In this document: positions 35,402-44,185 of the stretch, in pieces | Layout: each line of letters opens with the position of its first letter | How positions within the stretch are numbered: the first letter of the stretch is position 1 | Source of the DNA: Streptomyces sp. Ncost-T10-10d | GTDB lineage: Bacteria > Actinomycetota > Actinomycetes > Streptomycetales > Streptomycetaceae | Reading direction: 5' to 3' | Length of the DNA: 53,191 bases | NCBI RefSeq assembly: GCF_900091955.1 | Contig: NZ_FMDF01000016.1 | Location: 1 to 53,191 of the forward strand | Translations under genes and position numbers: made by a program | The notes under the pieces: generated by a model | The model's input: the letters and a program-made list of their open reading frames with translations, nothing else | Databases searched by the model: none | Told to the model about the DNA's origin: nothing

Positions 35402-36073
35402 ATGGCACCCATGGGCGAGTTGATCCTGATCCGGCACGGCGAGACCGAGTGGTCGCGGTCCGGGCAGCACACGAGCCACACCGACCTGCCCCTGACCCCC
35501 CTCGGCGAACGTCAGGCACGCGCGCTGGCGCCCCTGCTCGCCGACCGGCAGATCGCACTCACCCTGGTCAGTCCCGCGGTACGCGCCCGGCGCACCGCGG
35601 AGCTCGCCGGACTCGCCGCCCCCCGCATCACACCCGAGCTGCGCGAATGGGACTACGGCGGCTACGAAGGGGTGACCACCGAGGAGATCCACCGCACCCG
35701 CCCCGAGTGGAACCTCTGGACCGACGGAGTCGCCCCCGGCCCCGAGGCACACCCCGGGGAAACCCCAGCCGAGGTCGGAGCCCGCGCCGACCGGGTGCTG
35801 GCCGAAGTGGCGGAGGCGGCGGGCCGCGACGCGGACGAGGACATCGCGCTCGTCGCCCACTCCCATTTCCTGCGCGTTCTGACCGCCCGCTATCTCGGCC
35901 TGACCCCGGCCGAAGGCACGCTGTTCCAGCTCGCCACGGGGGCCGTCTCCCGGCTCGGCACCGAGCACGGTCAGCCGGTCATGACGGCGTGGAATGTGAC
36001 CTTGCCCGAGAGCCTGTTCCCTCGGGCTGTTCCGGATTCCCCGAACGGGACCGAGGGCGTCGTACCCGGCTGA
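35402..36073 (+). CDS. Histidine phosphatase family protein
   Basis: A 223-aa member of the histidine phosphatase (phosphoglycerate mutase-like, branch 1) superfamily. The catalytic RHG motif is in LILIRHGETEWSRSGQHT; the second His is in ALVAHSHFLRVLTARYLG; SPAVRARRTAELAG and the acidic ELREWDYGGYEG complete the active site. It probably removes phosphate from a small metabolite. ATG at 35402 is preceded by AGAGAG; ATG at 35411 is an alternative start. It is a single gene, convergent with the GH92 gene. Confidence 0.9.
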   Translation: MAPMGELILIRHGETEWSRSGQHTSHTDLPLTPLGERQARALAPLLADRQIALTLVSPAVRARRTAELAGLAAPRITPELREWDYGGYEGVTTEEIHRTRPEWNLWTDGVAPGPEAHPGETPAEVGARADRVLAEVAEAAGRDADEDIALVAHSHFLRVLTARYLGLTPAEGTLFQLATGAVSRLGTEHGQPVMTAWNVTLPESLFPRAVPDSPNGTEGVVPG

Positions 36074-36161
36074 GGGGGCCGCCGGCCGCCGCCTCGTCGT
36101 CCTGAGCGCCGTGGCCGATCGGAGGCGCGATGCCGTCCCCGTCCCACCGTCGAAGCGCGCA

Positions 36162-36199
36162 GGCCGGCCGGTACCTCACAGGGGAGGTACCGGCCGGCC
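36162..36199. terminator. Bidirectional terminator hairpin
   Basis: GGCCGGCCGGTACCTC (36162-36177) and GAGGTACCGGCCGGCC (36184-36199) form a perfect 16-bp stem with a 6-nt loop. It lies between the convergent ends of the histidine phosphatase and the GH92 mannosidase and likely ends both transcripts. Confidence 0.85.
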
Positions 36200-36241
36200 G
36201 TGTGAAACGCGGGTGGTGCCACCAGCGGGGGGAGCGTCGGA

Positions 36242-39200
36242 TCAGGAGAGCAACTCCAGCTCCGCGAGCGTCCCTTCACCGGCGAACACCAGGCGGTAGT
36301 GCGCGTACGAGCCCGGCGTGCTCACCGAGAACACCCTCGTCTGCTTGTCCCAGGCGAACGACTGGGCCGACCGCTTGTCGAGGTCCTTCCATGTCGTGCC
36401 GTCCGACGAGCCCTGCAGGACCCACCCGGTCGGGGCCTTGTCCGCCGCGCTCGACGTCAGCGTGTACTGGACCGCGTTCGTGGCCGAGGGCACCGGCAGG
36501 TCCACCGAGGTGACCGACGCCGAGGTGGCCGATGTGTTGTCGAACAGGGCACCCTCGCCCTTCAGCACGTCCGCCTTCGGCGATGGCACCTTGTCGTCCG
36601 TGGTGATCGAGGTCGGCGCCGCGTCCTTGCCGGTGCCCCACTTCGACGGCTTGGCGCCCATGTCGAAGTCCAGCACACCGCCCTTGGCCAGCAGGTCGTG
36701 CGGCAGTGAAGTCGAGTTCCACTTCTTGCCGTTGACCTTCAGGCCCTGCACATAGATGTTCTTCGCGTTGTTCTTCGGCGCCCTGACGACCAGGTCGTGG
36801 CCGTTCTCCAGATGGACCGTGGTCTTCGTGAAGAGCGGGGAGCCGATCGCGTACTCGCCACCGCCCATGACGAGCGGGTAGAAGCCGAGCGAGGAGAAGA
36901 GGTACCAGGCCGACTGCTCGCCGTTGTCCTCGTCGCCGTGGTAACCCTGGCCGATCTCGCTGCCCGTGTAGAGGCGGCTCAGGACCTCGCGGACCTTCTC
37001 CTGCGTCTTCCAGGGCTGCGAGGCCGCGTCGTACATATAGGTGACATGGTGCGCGACCTGGTTGCTGTGGCCGTACATGCCCATCCGTACGTCACGCGCC
37101 TCCGTCATCTCGTGGATGACACCGCCGTACGAGCCGACGAACTCCGGGCCCGCCGTCTCGGGAGTGGAGAAGTACGTGTCGAGCTTCTTGGCCAGGCCGT
37201 CGCGGCCGCCGTACAGGTTCGCCAGGCCCCGGCTGTCCTGCGGGGCCGTGAAGGCGTAGCCCCAGCCGTTCGTCTCCGTGTAGTCGTAGCCCCAGACCCG
37301 CGGGTCGTACCGGTCCGACGGGAGCCGCCAGTCGCCCTTGGCGTCCTTGCCCTGGAAGAAGCCGGCCTTGCTGTCGAAGAGGTCGACGTAGTTGCGGGCG
37401 CGGTTCAGGAAGTACTCGGACTCCTCCTTGTACCGCTCCTTCTTCGTCTTCTTGTACAGCGCCCGGCCCATCTGCGCGATGCCGTAGTCGTTGAGGTAGC
37501 CCTCCAGCGACCAGGACAGGCCCTCGTGCGTGGAGGTGTTGGCGTAGCCGACGAACGGGGACGTCTGCATGCCCTTGCGGCCGACGCCCGAGGACGGCGG
37601 GACCACGGTGGCGTTCTTCAGGGCCGCGTCGTACGCCGCCTCGGCGTCGAACTTCACGCCCTTGACGTAGGCGTCCGCGAACGCGACATCCGAAGAGGTG
37701 CCGGTCATCAGATCGGAGTAGCCGGGGGACGACCAGCGGGAGATCCAGCCGCCGTCCTTGTACTGCTGGACGAAGCCGTCCACCATCTCGCCGGCCTTGT
37801 CCGGCGTGAGGAGGGAGTACGCGGGCCACGTCGTCCGGTAGGTGTCCCAGAAGCCGTTGTTGACGTACACCTTGCCGTCGACGATCTTCGCGCCCGTATG
37901 GGTCGGGGTGTCGGAGCCGACCTGCGGTGAGAAGGGGCTGGCGTACTTGTCCTTGCCGCCGACCTTCTCGAAGCCCGAGTTCGGGTACAGATACAGCCGG
38001 TACAGGCTGGAGTACAGCGTGGTCAGCTGGTCGGCCGTCGCGCCCTCGACCTCCACCTTGCCCAGGATGTCGTCCCAGGCCTGCTGCGCCCGGTCCTCCA
38101 CCCGGCCGAAGGAACGGGAGGCGGGGATCTCGGCGGCGAGGTTCTGCTTCGCCTGGTCGATGCTGATCAGTGAGGTCGCCAGTCGCAGGTCGACCGTGCG
38201 GTCCTTGCCCGCGTCGAAGCGGAGGTAGCCCGTGACATCGTCGCCACCGCCGCCGGACAGCTTGCCGCTCGCGGTGACCGGCGCGTCGAAGACGCCGTAG
38301 ACGAAGAGGCGGGTGGCGCCGGTCGAGCCGCCGCTCTTCACATCGGAGAAGCCGGTGAAGGAGCTGCTCTTCGGGTCGAGGGTGAGCCCGCCGTCGTTGG
38401 AGACGTTGTCGAAGACGATGCTCGCGTCGTCACCCGGGTAGGTGAACCGCATCCGGGCGGCGTGGTCGGACGGTGTCATTTCGGCCTTGATGCCGTTGTC
38501 GAATGTCACACCGTAGTAGTGCGGCTTCGCCGTCTCGTTCTCGTGGTGGAACGGCAGGGCCCGCGCCTTGCGGGAGGCGTCCGGGGTGCCGGAGACCGCC
38601 GACGGCATCAGCTGGAAGGTCTGCCGGTCGCCCATCCACGGGCTCGGCTCGTGGCTGGCGCTGAAGGCCTGGAGGGTGGGCAGGTTGTCGTCGTTGTTGC
38701 CGCGCGCGTAGTCGTACAGCCAGCTGGTCGATCCGGCGTTGGTGACCGGCGTCCAGAAGTTGAAGCCGTTCGGGAGCGCGGTGGCGGGGAAGTTGTTGCC
38801 ACGCGAGAAGGAACCGCTGGAGTTGGTGCCGCGGACCGTCGACGCGTAGTCGGAGAGGTGCGAGCGGCGCTTCTCGGGTGCCTTCGGGGCGATCTTGATG
38901 TCGTCGATCCAGCCCTGGAACTTCGCCGGGCCCTTGGGGGAGTCGTACGCCACCAGAATCCGGTCGACGGTCCTGCCCGCCGCAACCGAGCCGATCGTCG
39001 CGTCGACCTTGTTCCACTGGTTGACATACAGCCGCTTGGCATCGGCCTGGCCCTGCGGGGTCAGCAGGCCGCCGTTGCTGTCGGTGGCCCGCAGATCGCT
39101 CAGATACGTGCCGTCCGTGAACGCCAGGTCCACCGAGACATGCGTCGCCGGGTAGGAGAGGTCCGTCTCGCCCATCTGGGGGTAGATCAGATAGGAGAGT

Positions 39201-40087
39201 GAGGTGTCACGGGTGACAGCCGTGTTCACATCGAAGATCTTGTTGTACGAGTAGGCCCGGCCGTCCGCCTTGTGCGTACCGGCGTACCGCAGGGCCTTCT
39301 TGCCCGTGAAGCCGGCGCCCGCCTTGGCGGTGGGGGAGCCGGACGGGCCGCGGTCGATCTGGCTGCGCATCGAGTCGGGAGCCGGGACCGGGGTGCTGCC
39401 GTCGGAGAACTGGACGTCGGCGAGCTGGGTCGCGTCGGCGGCGCCGTTGTTCTTCGTGATCTGCAGACGGTAGTGCTGGTATGCCGTGTCAGATGTGAAA
39501 TCGTACGACTTCGTCTGGAACCGCTCGGTGAACGTCTGGCCGGTCCGGGAGTCGAGGTCCTTCCAGTCCTTGCCGTCGGCGGAGCCCTGCAGGGTCCAGT
39601 CCTTCGGATCGCGCTCGTCGTGATCATTGGCCGACGTCAGCGCGTATGTCACGACCTTCACCGGTTCGGTGAGATCGAACTCGACCCAAGCGGTGGGCTC
39701 GAAGGACAGCCATTTGGTGCCGGACTCCCCGTCGATCAGGTTCTCCTTCACCTCCCCGCCGCCGGTGTTCTCGTTGCTGGCGCGGACATCTGTCACCTTG
39801 TCTGTGACATTGCCCGGTATTCCTGCGGAGAAGCCGCCATCGACGCCCGATGACCGCTTCTTTCCGTCAGGGCCTTCTTCGACGGTGTTGCGCCAGTCCG
39901 GCTGCTTTTCATCCGATTCGAAGGACGAACTGAATGTCCGTTCCGCCGAGGGGCTTTGGCCCTTTCCGCCTGTCCCTGCCGACTGAGCGGCGGCTGCGGT
40001 GGGGGCTGTCACGACCAGAACCAGTGAAGCCGCGATCAGAGCGGCCGTACGGCTTTCTCTCTTGCGAGAACCATGTCGGGGCTGCAT
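36242..40087 (-). CDS. Secreted GH92 alpha-mannosidase with discoidin domains
   Basis: A 1281-aa exported enzyme. Residues 1-36 are a Sec signal (RTAALIAASLVLVVTAPTAAAAQS). An F5/8-type C (discoidin, carbohydrate-binding) module lies around 95-235 (NLIDGESGTKWLSF, VTYALTSANDHDERDP), then a linker jelly-roll. The GH92 catalytic part follows from about 415 (SDYASTVRGTNSSG) to about 1130. The calcium-dependent exo-mannosidase core includes NNGFWDTYRTTWPAY and the base motif GYHGDEDNGEQSAWY. A second discoidin-like module closes the protein. GH92 enzymes trim alpha-1,2/1,3-mannose from glycans such as fungal or yeast mannan. The divergent ngc chitooligosaccharide importer suggests a fungal-wall-degrading setting. 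Confidence 0.94.
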   Translation of the reverse strand: MQPRHGSRKRESRTAALIAASLVLVVTAPTAAAAQSAGTGGKGQSPSAERTFSSSFESDEKQPDWRNTVEEGPDGKKRSSGVDGGFSAGIPGNVTDKVTDVRASNENTGGGEVKENLIDGESGTKWLSFEPTAWVEFDLTEPVKVVTYALTSANDHDERDPKDWTLQGSADGKDWKDLDSRTGQTFTERFQTKSYDFTSDTAYQHYRLQITKNNGAADATQLADVQFSDGSTPVPAPDSMRSQIDRGPSGSPTAKAGAGFTGKKALRYAGTHKADGRAYSYNKIFDVNTAVTRDTSLSYLIYPQMGETDLSYPATHVSVDLAFTDGTYLSDLRATDSNGGLLTPQGQADAKRLYVNQWNKVDATIGSVAAGRTVDRILVAYDSPKGPAKFQGWIDDIKIAPKAPEKRRSHLSDYASTVRGTNSSGSFSRGNNFPATALPNGFNFWTPVTNAGSTSWLYDYARGNNDDNLPTLQAFSASHEPSPWMGDRQTFQLMPSAVSGTPDASRKARALPFHHENETAKPHYYGVTFDNGIKAEMTPSDHAARMRFTYPGDDASIVFDNVSNDGGLTLDPKSSSFTGFSDVKSGGSTGATRLFVYGVFDAPVTASGKLSGGGGDDVTGYLRFDAGKDRTVDLRLATSLISIDQAKQNLAAEIPASRSFGRVEDRAQQAWDDILGKVEVEGATADQLTTLYSSLYRLYLYPNSGFEKVGGKDKYASPFSPQVGSDTPTHTGAKIVDGKVYVNNGFWDTYRTTWPAYSLLTPDKAGEMVDGFVQQYKDGGWISRWSSPGYSDLMTGTSSDVAFADAYVKGVKFDAEAAYDAALKNATVVPPSSGVGRKGMQTSPFVGYANTSTHEGLSWSLEGYLNDYGIAQMGRALYKKTKKERYKEESEYFLNRARNYVDLFDSKAGFFQGKDAKGDWRLPSDRYDPRVWGYDYTETNGWGYAFTAPQDSRGLANLYGGRDGLAKKLDTYFSTPETAGPEFVGSYGGVIHEMTEARDVRMGMYGHSNQVAHHVTYMYDAASQPWKTQEKVREVLSRLYTGSEIGQGYHGDEDNGEQSAWYLFSSLGFYPLVMGGGEYAIGSPLFTKTTVHLENGHDLVVRAPKNNAKNIYVQGLKVNGKKWNSTSLPHDLLAKGGVLDFDMGAKPSKWGTGKDAAPTSITTDDKVPSPKADVLKGEGALFDNTSATSASVTSVDLPVPSATNAVQYTLTSSAADKAPTGWVLQGSSDGTTWKDLDKRSAQSFAWDKQTRVFSVSTPGSYAHYRLVFAGEGTLAELELLS

Positions 40088-40120
40088 GCCGAGCCATTCC
40101 TCCCGAGGAAGTGCGCTTTG

Positions 40121-40132
40121 GACAACGTTGTC
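40121..40132 (-). promoter_or_regulatory. LacI-type operator upstream of GH92
   Basis: GACAACGTTGTC is a perfect palindrome with a central CG, the classic LacI/GalR-family half-site arrangement. It lies 34 bp before the GH92 start, where a bound repressor would block its promoter. No LacI gene is in the window, so the regulator would be encoded elsewhere. Confidence 0.65.
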
Positions 40133-40332
40133 ATGGAGATGCGCAAGGTCCAGTAGGGAGCCAAGTGCCGCGATGTGTCAAGGGTGTTGAGCGTGAATCG
40201 CCGGCCGAATCGACCGTAATGCGGAAATCGTTACACCCGGACCGGGGCGCACGGGGTCCAGGTATCCGCGAGGTCTCAACTCGGGAAAGACTGCTGCTCG
40301 ACCTTGCATTCGATCTTGCTCAGGCGGCCGTG

Positions 40333-40348
40333 AGTGGACTATACCTGT
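40333..40348 (+). promoter_or_regulatory. DasR responsive element (dre) upstream of ngcE
   Basis: AGTGGACTATACCTGT fits the DasR site (consensus like ACTGGTCTAGACCACT) at nearly every informative position, notably TGG-N2-T-A-N-ACC. It lies 240 bp before ngcE. DasR is the GlcNAc regulator released by glucosamine-6-phosphate and controls chitin and GlcNAc uptake genes, so a dre here suits the importer's substrate. Confidence 0.75.
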
Positions 40349-40516
40349 CGGCATCCGCACAGCTTTTTCCGGCGACGCGGACAAGGGGGACACGGGGGAA
40401 CGGCCAAGGCGCGCACAACAAGTGCATCCGATGCCCGATCTCCCGAAGCCCCCACTGCACATGGCTAGCCTGAGATCAGCACTACCCAAGCGCAACTGAC
40501 CGCGGTGGCGGGGCCC

Positions 40517-40531
40517 TTCGCCTGAGGCGAA
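40517..40531 (+). promoter_or_regulatory. Palindrome close to the ngcE start
   Basis: TTCGCCTGAGGCGAA, an inverted repeat with a 3-nt centre, ends 57 bp before the ngcE ATG. It may be an additional operator for the sugar importer or a leader hairpin; the binding protein is not identifiable. Confidence 0.4.
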
Positions 40532-40588
40532 TATCGACGGGCGACCGGTACACACCGCCTGAGTCCTGGAGAAGGCGAGGACTTGAGC

Positions 40589-42037
40589 ATGGGATCCACC
40601 TCCGCCCACAAGAATGAGGGCCTCGGCCGTCGCGATGTGATCAAGCGATCTGCCGCGCTCGGCCTGCTCACCGTTCCTACGATGGGTTTCCTGTCGGCGT
40701 GTGCGAGCAGCGACAGCGGCAGTGACAAGAAGGTCGAGAAGGGCAAGGTCAGCAAGACGAACCCGCTCGGCGTCAACGAGACGGCCCCCCTTGAGGTGGT
40801 CATCTTCGACGGCGGCTTCGGTCAGCAGTACGCGATCGACGCGGAGAAGAAGTACAACGCGGCGTTCCCGAAGGCCCCGAAGGTCAAGCACGTCGCGACC
40901 CAGAAGATCCAGTCGCAGCTGCAGCCGCGCTTCAACGGTGGCACCCCGCCGGACCTGATCGACAACTCCGGTGCCGAGCAGATGGACATGGGTGTCCTGG
41001 TCGGCAAGAAGCAGCTGCTGGACCTGACGCCGCTGATGGACGCCCCGTCCATCGACGACCCGACCAAGAAGGTCCGCGACACGCTGCGTCCGGGTGTCCT
41101 GGAGATGGGTCAGTTCGACGGCGACCCGGTCTGGATCATGTACTACGCGTACACCGTGTACGGCGTCTGGTACTCGCAGACCGCGCTCGACAACCTCGAC
41201 GCGCAGTACCCCGAGAACTGGGACGACATGCTCGCCCTCTGCGCGAAGGCGAAGAAGAAGGGCATCGCCGGCTGGACGTACGCCGGTAAGTACCCTTACT
41301 ACCTGCCGTTCTCGCTCTACCCGTTCATCGCCAAGATCGGTGGCCGGGAGGTTCTCGACAAGATCGACAACCTGGAGCCGAACGCCTGGAACGACCCCGC
41401 GGTCAAGGCGGCGTTCGAGGCGTACTACGAGCTGTACAAGAAGGGGTACATCCTCAAGGGCACTCCTGGCCTGACCCACATCCAGTCGCAGACCGAGTGG
41501 ACCAAGGGCAAGGCGCTCTTCATCCCGAACGGTTCGTGGGTGGAGAACGAGGCGGCACCGACCACGCCCAAGGACTTCAAGATGATGGTCGCGCCGCCGT
41601 CCAGCCTGGACTCGTCCGACAAGATGCCGTTCGGCACCATCTGGGCCTCCGGCGGCGAACCCTTCGTCGTCCCGGCCAAGGCGAAGAACCCCGAGGGCGG
41701 CATGGAGCAGCTGCGCATCATGCTCTCCGAGGAGTCCTCGAAGAACTTCACCAAGCAGGTCAAGTCGCTCAGCGCCTTCAACGGCGGCACCGACGGTCTG
41801 ACCCTGTCGACCGCCATGCAGTCCGGCGTCGACTCGCTGAAGAAGGCCGGCGACAACGTGGTGAACCCGCGTCTGCAGGACTGGTACGTGAAGCTCCAGA
41901 AGGAGCAGATCGGTGTCGCCGGTATCGGCGAGATGATGGCCGGCCGCGCGACCCCGGCGGAAGCCATCAAGAAGATCCAGGCCTTCGCCGACGCGGCGGC
42001 CAAGGACCAGTCCATCAAGCACTACAAGCACCAGTGA
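40589..42037 (+). CDS. ngcE: N-acetylglucosamine/chitooligosaccharide-binding lipoprotein NgcE
   Basis: A 482-aa ABC sugar-binding protein. Residues about 10-40 combine a twin arginine with a lipobox: GRRDVIKRSAALGLLTVPTMGFLSACAS. The body is a CUT1-type maltose-binding-like fold. The N-terminus MGSTSAHKNEGLGRRD, length and neighbours match NgcE of S. coelicolor (SCO6005) and S. olivaceoviridis, which bind GlcNAc, chitobiose or longer chitin oligomers. ATG at 40589 has GAGG about 9 nt upstream; a TTG 6 nt earlier is an alternative start. No ATPase gene is in the operon; in Streptomyces CUT1 importers share the MsiK ATPase, encoded elsewhere. Confidence 0.92.
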   Translation: MGSTSAHKNEGLGRRDVIKRSAALGLLTVPTMGFLSACASSDSGSDKKVEKGKVSKTNPLGVNETAPLEVVIFDGGFGQQYAIDAEKKYNAAFPKAPKVKHVATQKIQSQLQPRFNGGTPPDLIDNSGAEQMDMGVLVGKKQLLDLTPLMDAPSIDDPTKKVRDTLRPGVLEMGQFDGDPVWIMYYAYTVYGVWYSQTALDNLDAQYPENWDDMLALCAKAKKKGIAGWTYAGKYPYYLPFSLYPFIAKIGGREVLDKIDNLEPNAWNDPAVKAAFEAYYELYKKGYILKGTPGLTHIQSQTEWTKGKALFIPNGSWVENEAAPTTPKDFKMMVAPPSSLDSSDKMPFGTIWASGGEPFVVPAKAKNPEGGMEQLRIMLSEESSKNFTKQVKSLSAFNGGTDGLTLSTAMQSGVDSLKKAGDNVVNPRLQDWYVKLQKEQIGVAGIGEMMAGRATPAEAIKKIQAFADAAAKDQSIKHYKHQ

Positions 42038-42087
42038 GCAACCGTCACCAGCGGCGGCACCCGCGGAAAGATCGGGGTCGGTAAACG

Positions 42088-43011
42088 ATGCAGCACGGCA
42101 AGTACCGTTTCATCGTGGGGTTCTTGGTGGTCCCACTCGCGTTGTACGCGGTCTTCGTCATCTGGCCGTTCATCCAGTCCATCTACTACTCGTTCACGGA
42201 CTGGACCGGCCTGAGCCCGGACTTCAAGATGGTCGGGTTCGACAACTACACGAGGATGCTGAAGGACGACATCTTCTGGAAGTCGTTGCAGCACAGCGTG
42301 CTGCTCGTGCTGCTGCTGCCGCTGGTGACGCTGGGCCTGGCGTTGTTCTTCGCCTTCATGCTCAATGTCGGAGGCCGGCGGCGCAAGAACGCCGCGGTCT
42401 CCGGCGTGCGGGGCTCGGGTTTCTACAAGATCGCCTACTTCTTCCCGCAGGTGCTCTCGATCGTCATCGTCGCTCTGCTCTTCCAGTTCGCTTTCAACCC
42501 CGTCAGCGGGATGCTGAATTCGACACTGAAGGGAATCGGTCTGGGCTCCATCCAGCCGGACTGGCTGGGCGATCCGAGTCTCGCGCTGGTCTGCGTCATG
42601 TCGGTGCTGGTCTGGTCGACGGTCGGATTCTTCGTCGTCCTCTTCTCGGCCGGAATGGCGTCCATCCCGAAGGACTTCTACGAGGCAGCGCTCCTGGACG
42701 GCGCCAACCGCTTCACGACGTTCTTCCGGATCACGCTTCCGCTGCTCTGGGACACGGTGCAGTCGGGCTGGGTCTACATGGGGATCCTGGCCCTCGGCGT
42801 GGAGGCGTTCACCGCCGTACAGGTCATGACCGTGGGCCCCGGTGGTCCCGACTACTCGACCACGGTCCTTCCGCTGTACGTGTACCAGACGGCCTTCCGC
42901 GACGGGCAGGCCGGATACGCAACGACGATCGGTGTCGGACTGCTCATCGTCACCATGGCCTTCGCCGCCATCGTGATGCGGCTGGGCCGGCGCGAGCGGC
43001 TGGAGTTCTGA
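42088..43011 (+). CDS. ngcF: Sugar ABC importer permease NgcF
   Basis: A 307-aa, six-helix CUT1 permease (MalF-like). Helix 1 is GFLVVPLALYAVFVIWPFIQS followed by the family IYYSFTDWTG. The EAA loop for docking the ATPase is EAALLDGANRFTTFFRITLPLL. It lies 50 bp after ngcE and is followed by ngcG. An extended loop after helix 2 (MLNVGGRRRKNAAVSG) is a notable basic insert. Confidence 0.92.
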   Translation: MQHGKYRFIVGFLVVPLALYAVFVIWPFIQSIYYSFTDWTGLSPDFKMVGFDNYTRMLKDDIFWKSLQHSVLLVLLLPLVTLGLALFFAFMLNVGGRRRKNAAVSGVRGSGFYKIAYFFPQVLSIVIVALLFQFAFNPVSGMLNSTLKGIGLGSIQPDWLGDPSLALVCVMSVLVWSTVGFFVVLFSAGMASIPKDFYEAALLDGANRFTTFFRITLPLLWDTVQSGWVYMGILALGVEAFTAVQVMTVGPGGPDYSTTVLPLYVYQTAFRDGQAGYATTIGVGLLIVTMAFAAIVMRLGRRERLEF

Positions 43012-43102
43012 TGCTGCGATTGACGGGAGACGGCCCCCGGATCACCGGCAGGCACCACAGGTCGGCCTCCGTGTCCGGCTCGACAGTACGAGGTGAGTAC
43101 AC

Positions 43103-44020
43103 GTGAAGACCACTGACACCCCGCCCGCGGTCCCGGACGTGGACCCGGCCCCCGTGGCCAAGGCGTCGGCGCCCGCAGTCAAGGAGAAGAGCAGCGAGGG
43201 CCAGGTCCTCAATGTCTTCTCGCACGGTGTGCTGATCATCTGGGCGATCCTGGTCGTCATGCCGCTGCTGTGGGCGGTGATGGCGTCGTTCAAGACCGAC
43301 GACTCGATCCTGTCGACGCCCTGGGCGCTGCCGGACAAGCTGCACTTCGACAACTGGTCGCGCGCCTGGAGCCAGGCGCACATGAGCGACTACTTCTTCA
43401 ACACGGTCGTGGTGGTGGGCTGCTCGCTCGTCGGTACTCTGGTGCTCGGGTCGATGGCGGCGTACGTACTGGCGCGGTTCGACTTCCCCGGCAACCGCTT
43501 CCTCTACTACCTGTTCATCGGCGGGATGAGCTTCCCGATCATCCTGGCGCTGGTTCCGCTGTTCTTCGTCATGAACAACATGGGCCTGCTGAACACGCGG
43601 CACGGACTGATCATGGTCTACATCGCGTACTCGCTGCCGTTCACCGTCTTCTTCCTCACCTCGTTCTTCCGGACGCTGCCGACCTCGGTCGCGGAAGCGG
43701 CGATGCTCGACGGGGCCTCGCACACCCGGACGTTCTTCCAGGTGATGCTGCCGATGGCGAAGCCCGGCCTGATCAGCGTCGGTATCTTCAACTTCCTCGG
43801 GCAGTGGAACCAGTACATGCTGCCGACGGTGCTCAATACCGATCCGGGCCACCGGGTGCTCTCCCAGGGGCTGGTCGAACTGGCCAACAGCCAGGGATAC
43901 AAGGGTGACTGGTCCGGTCTCTTCGCCGGTCTGGTGATGGCGATGCTGCCGGTTCTCGCGGCGTACATCATCTTCCAGCGTCAGGTCGTCGCAGGGCTCA
44001 CCGCGGGTGCGGTGAAGTAG
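43103..44020 (+). CDS. ngcG: Sugar ABC importer permease NgcG
   Basis: A 305-aa MalG-like partner permease. A hydrophilic 40-residue leader precedes helix 1 (GVLIIWAILVVMPLLWAVMASFKTDD). The EAA loop is EAAMLDGASHTRTFFQVMLPMAKPG. GTG at 43103 follows GAGGTGAG and lies 91 bp after ngcF. A strong hairpin after its stop ends the ngcEFG operon. Confidence 0.92.
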   Translation: MKTTDTPPAVPDVDPAPVAKASAPAVKEKSSEGQVLNVFSHGVLIIWAILVVMPLLWAVMASFKTDDSILSTPWALPDKLHFDNWSRAWSQAHMSDYFFNTVVVVGCSLVGTLVLGSMAAYVLARFDFPGNRFLYYLFIGGMSFPIILALVPLFFVMNNMGLLNTRHGLIMVYIAYSLPFTVFFLTSFFRTLPTSVAEAAMLDGASHTRTFFQVMLPMAKPGLISVGIFNFLGQWNQYMLPTVLNTDPGHRVLSQGLVELANSQGYKGDWSGLFAGLVMAMLPVLAAYIIFQRQVVAGLTAGAVK

Positions 44021-44038
44021 TACTCGTACCCTCCGTAC

Positions 44039-44085
44039 ACACACGAACCGCCCGTCGGCCACGCGCCGGCGGGCGGTTCGTGTGT
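44039..44085 (+). terminator. Terminator after ngcG
   Basis: ACACACGAACCGCCCG (44039-44054) and CGGGCGGTTCGTGTGT (44070-44085) pair perfectly over 16 bp with a 15-nt loop that can itself pair (CGG/CCG). It lies 18 bp beyond the ngcG stop. Confidence 0.9.
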
Positions 44086-44185
44086 GCAGGCGGCTGCCTC
44101 GGTGCGGGCAATGCTGCTCATCCGAGGCTTCGCATGCTCAAGGTCTTGACGGGGAGCACCCCAAAACGCTCAGCTTAGAGTTCAC

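Larger units (their letters stand above)
40088..40588. other. Regulatory gap between GH92 and ngcE
   Basis: No gene is apparent in these 501 bp. It contains three operator-like elements listed separately: a LacI-type palindrome (40121-40132), a DasR-type site (40333-40348) and TTCGCCTGAGGCGAA (40517-40531). Confidence 0.6.
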
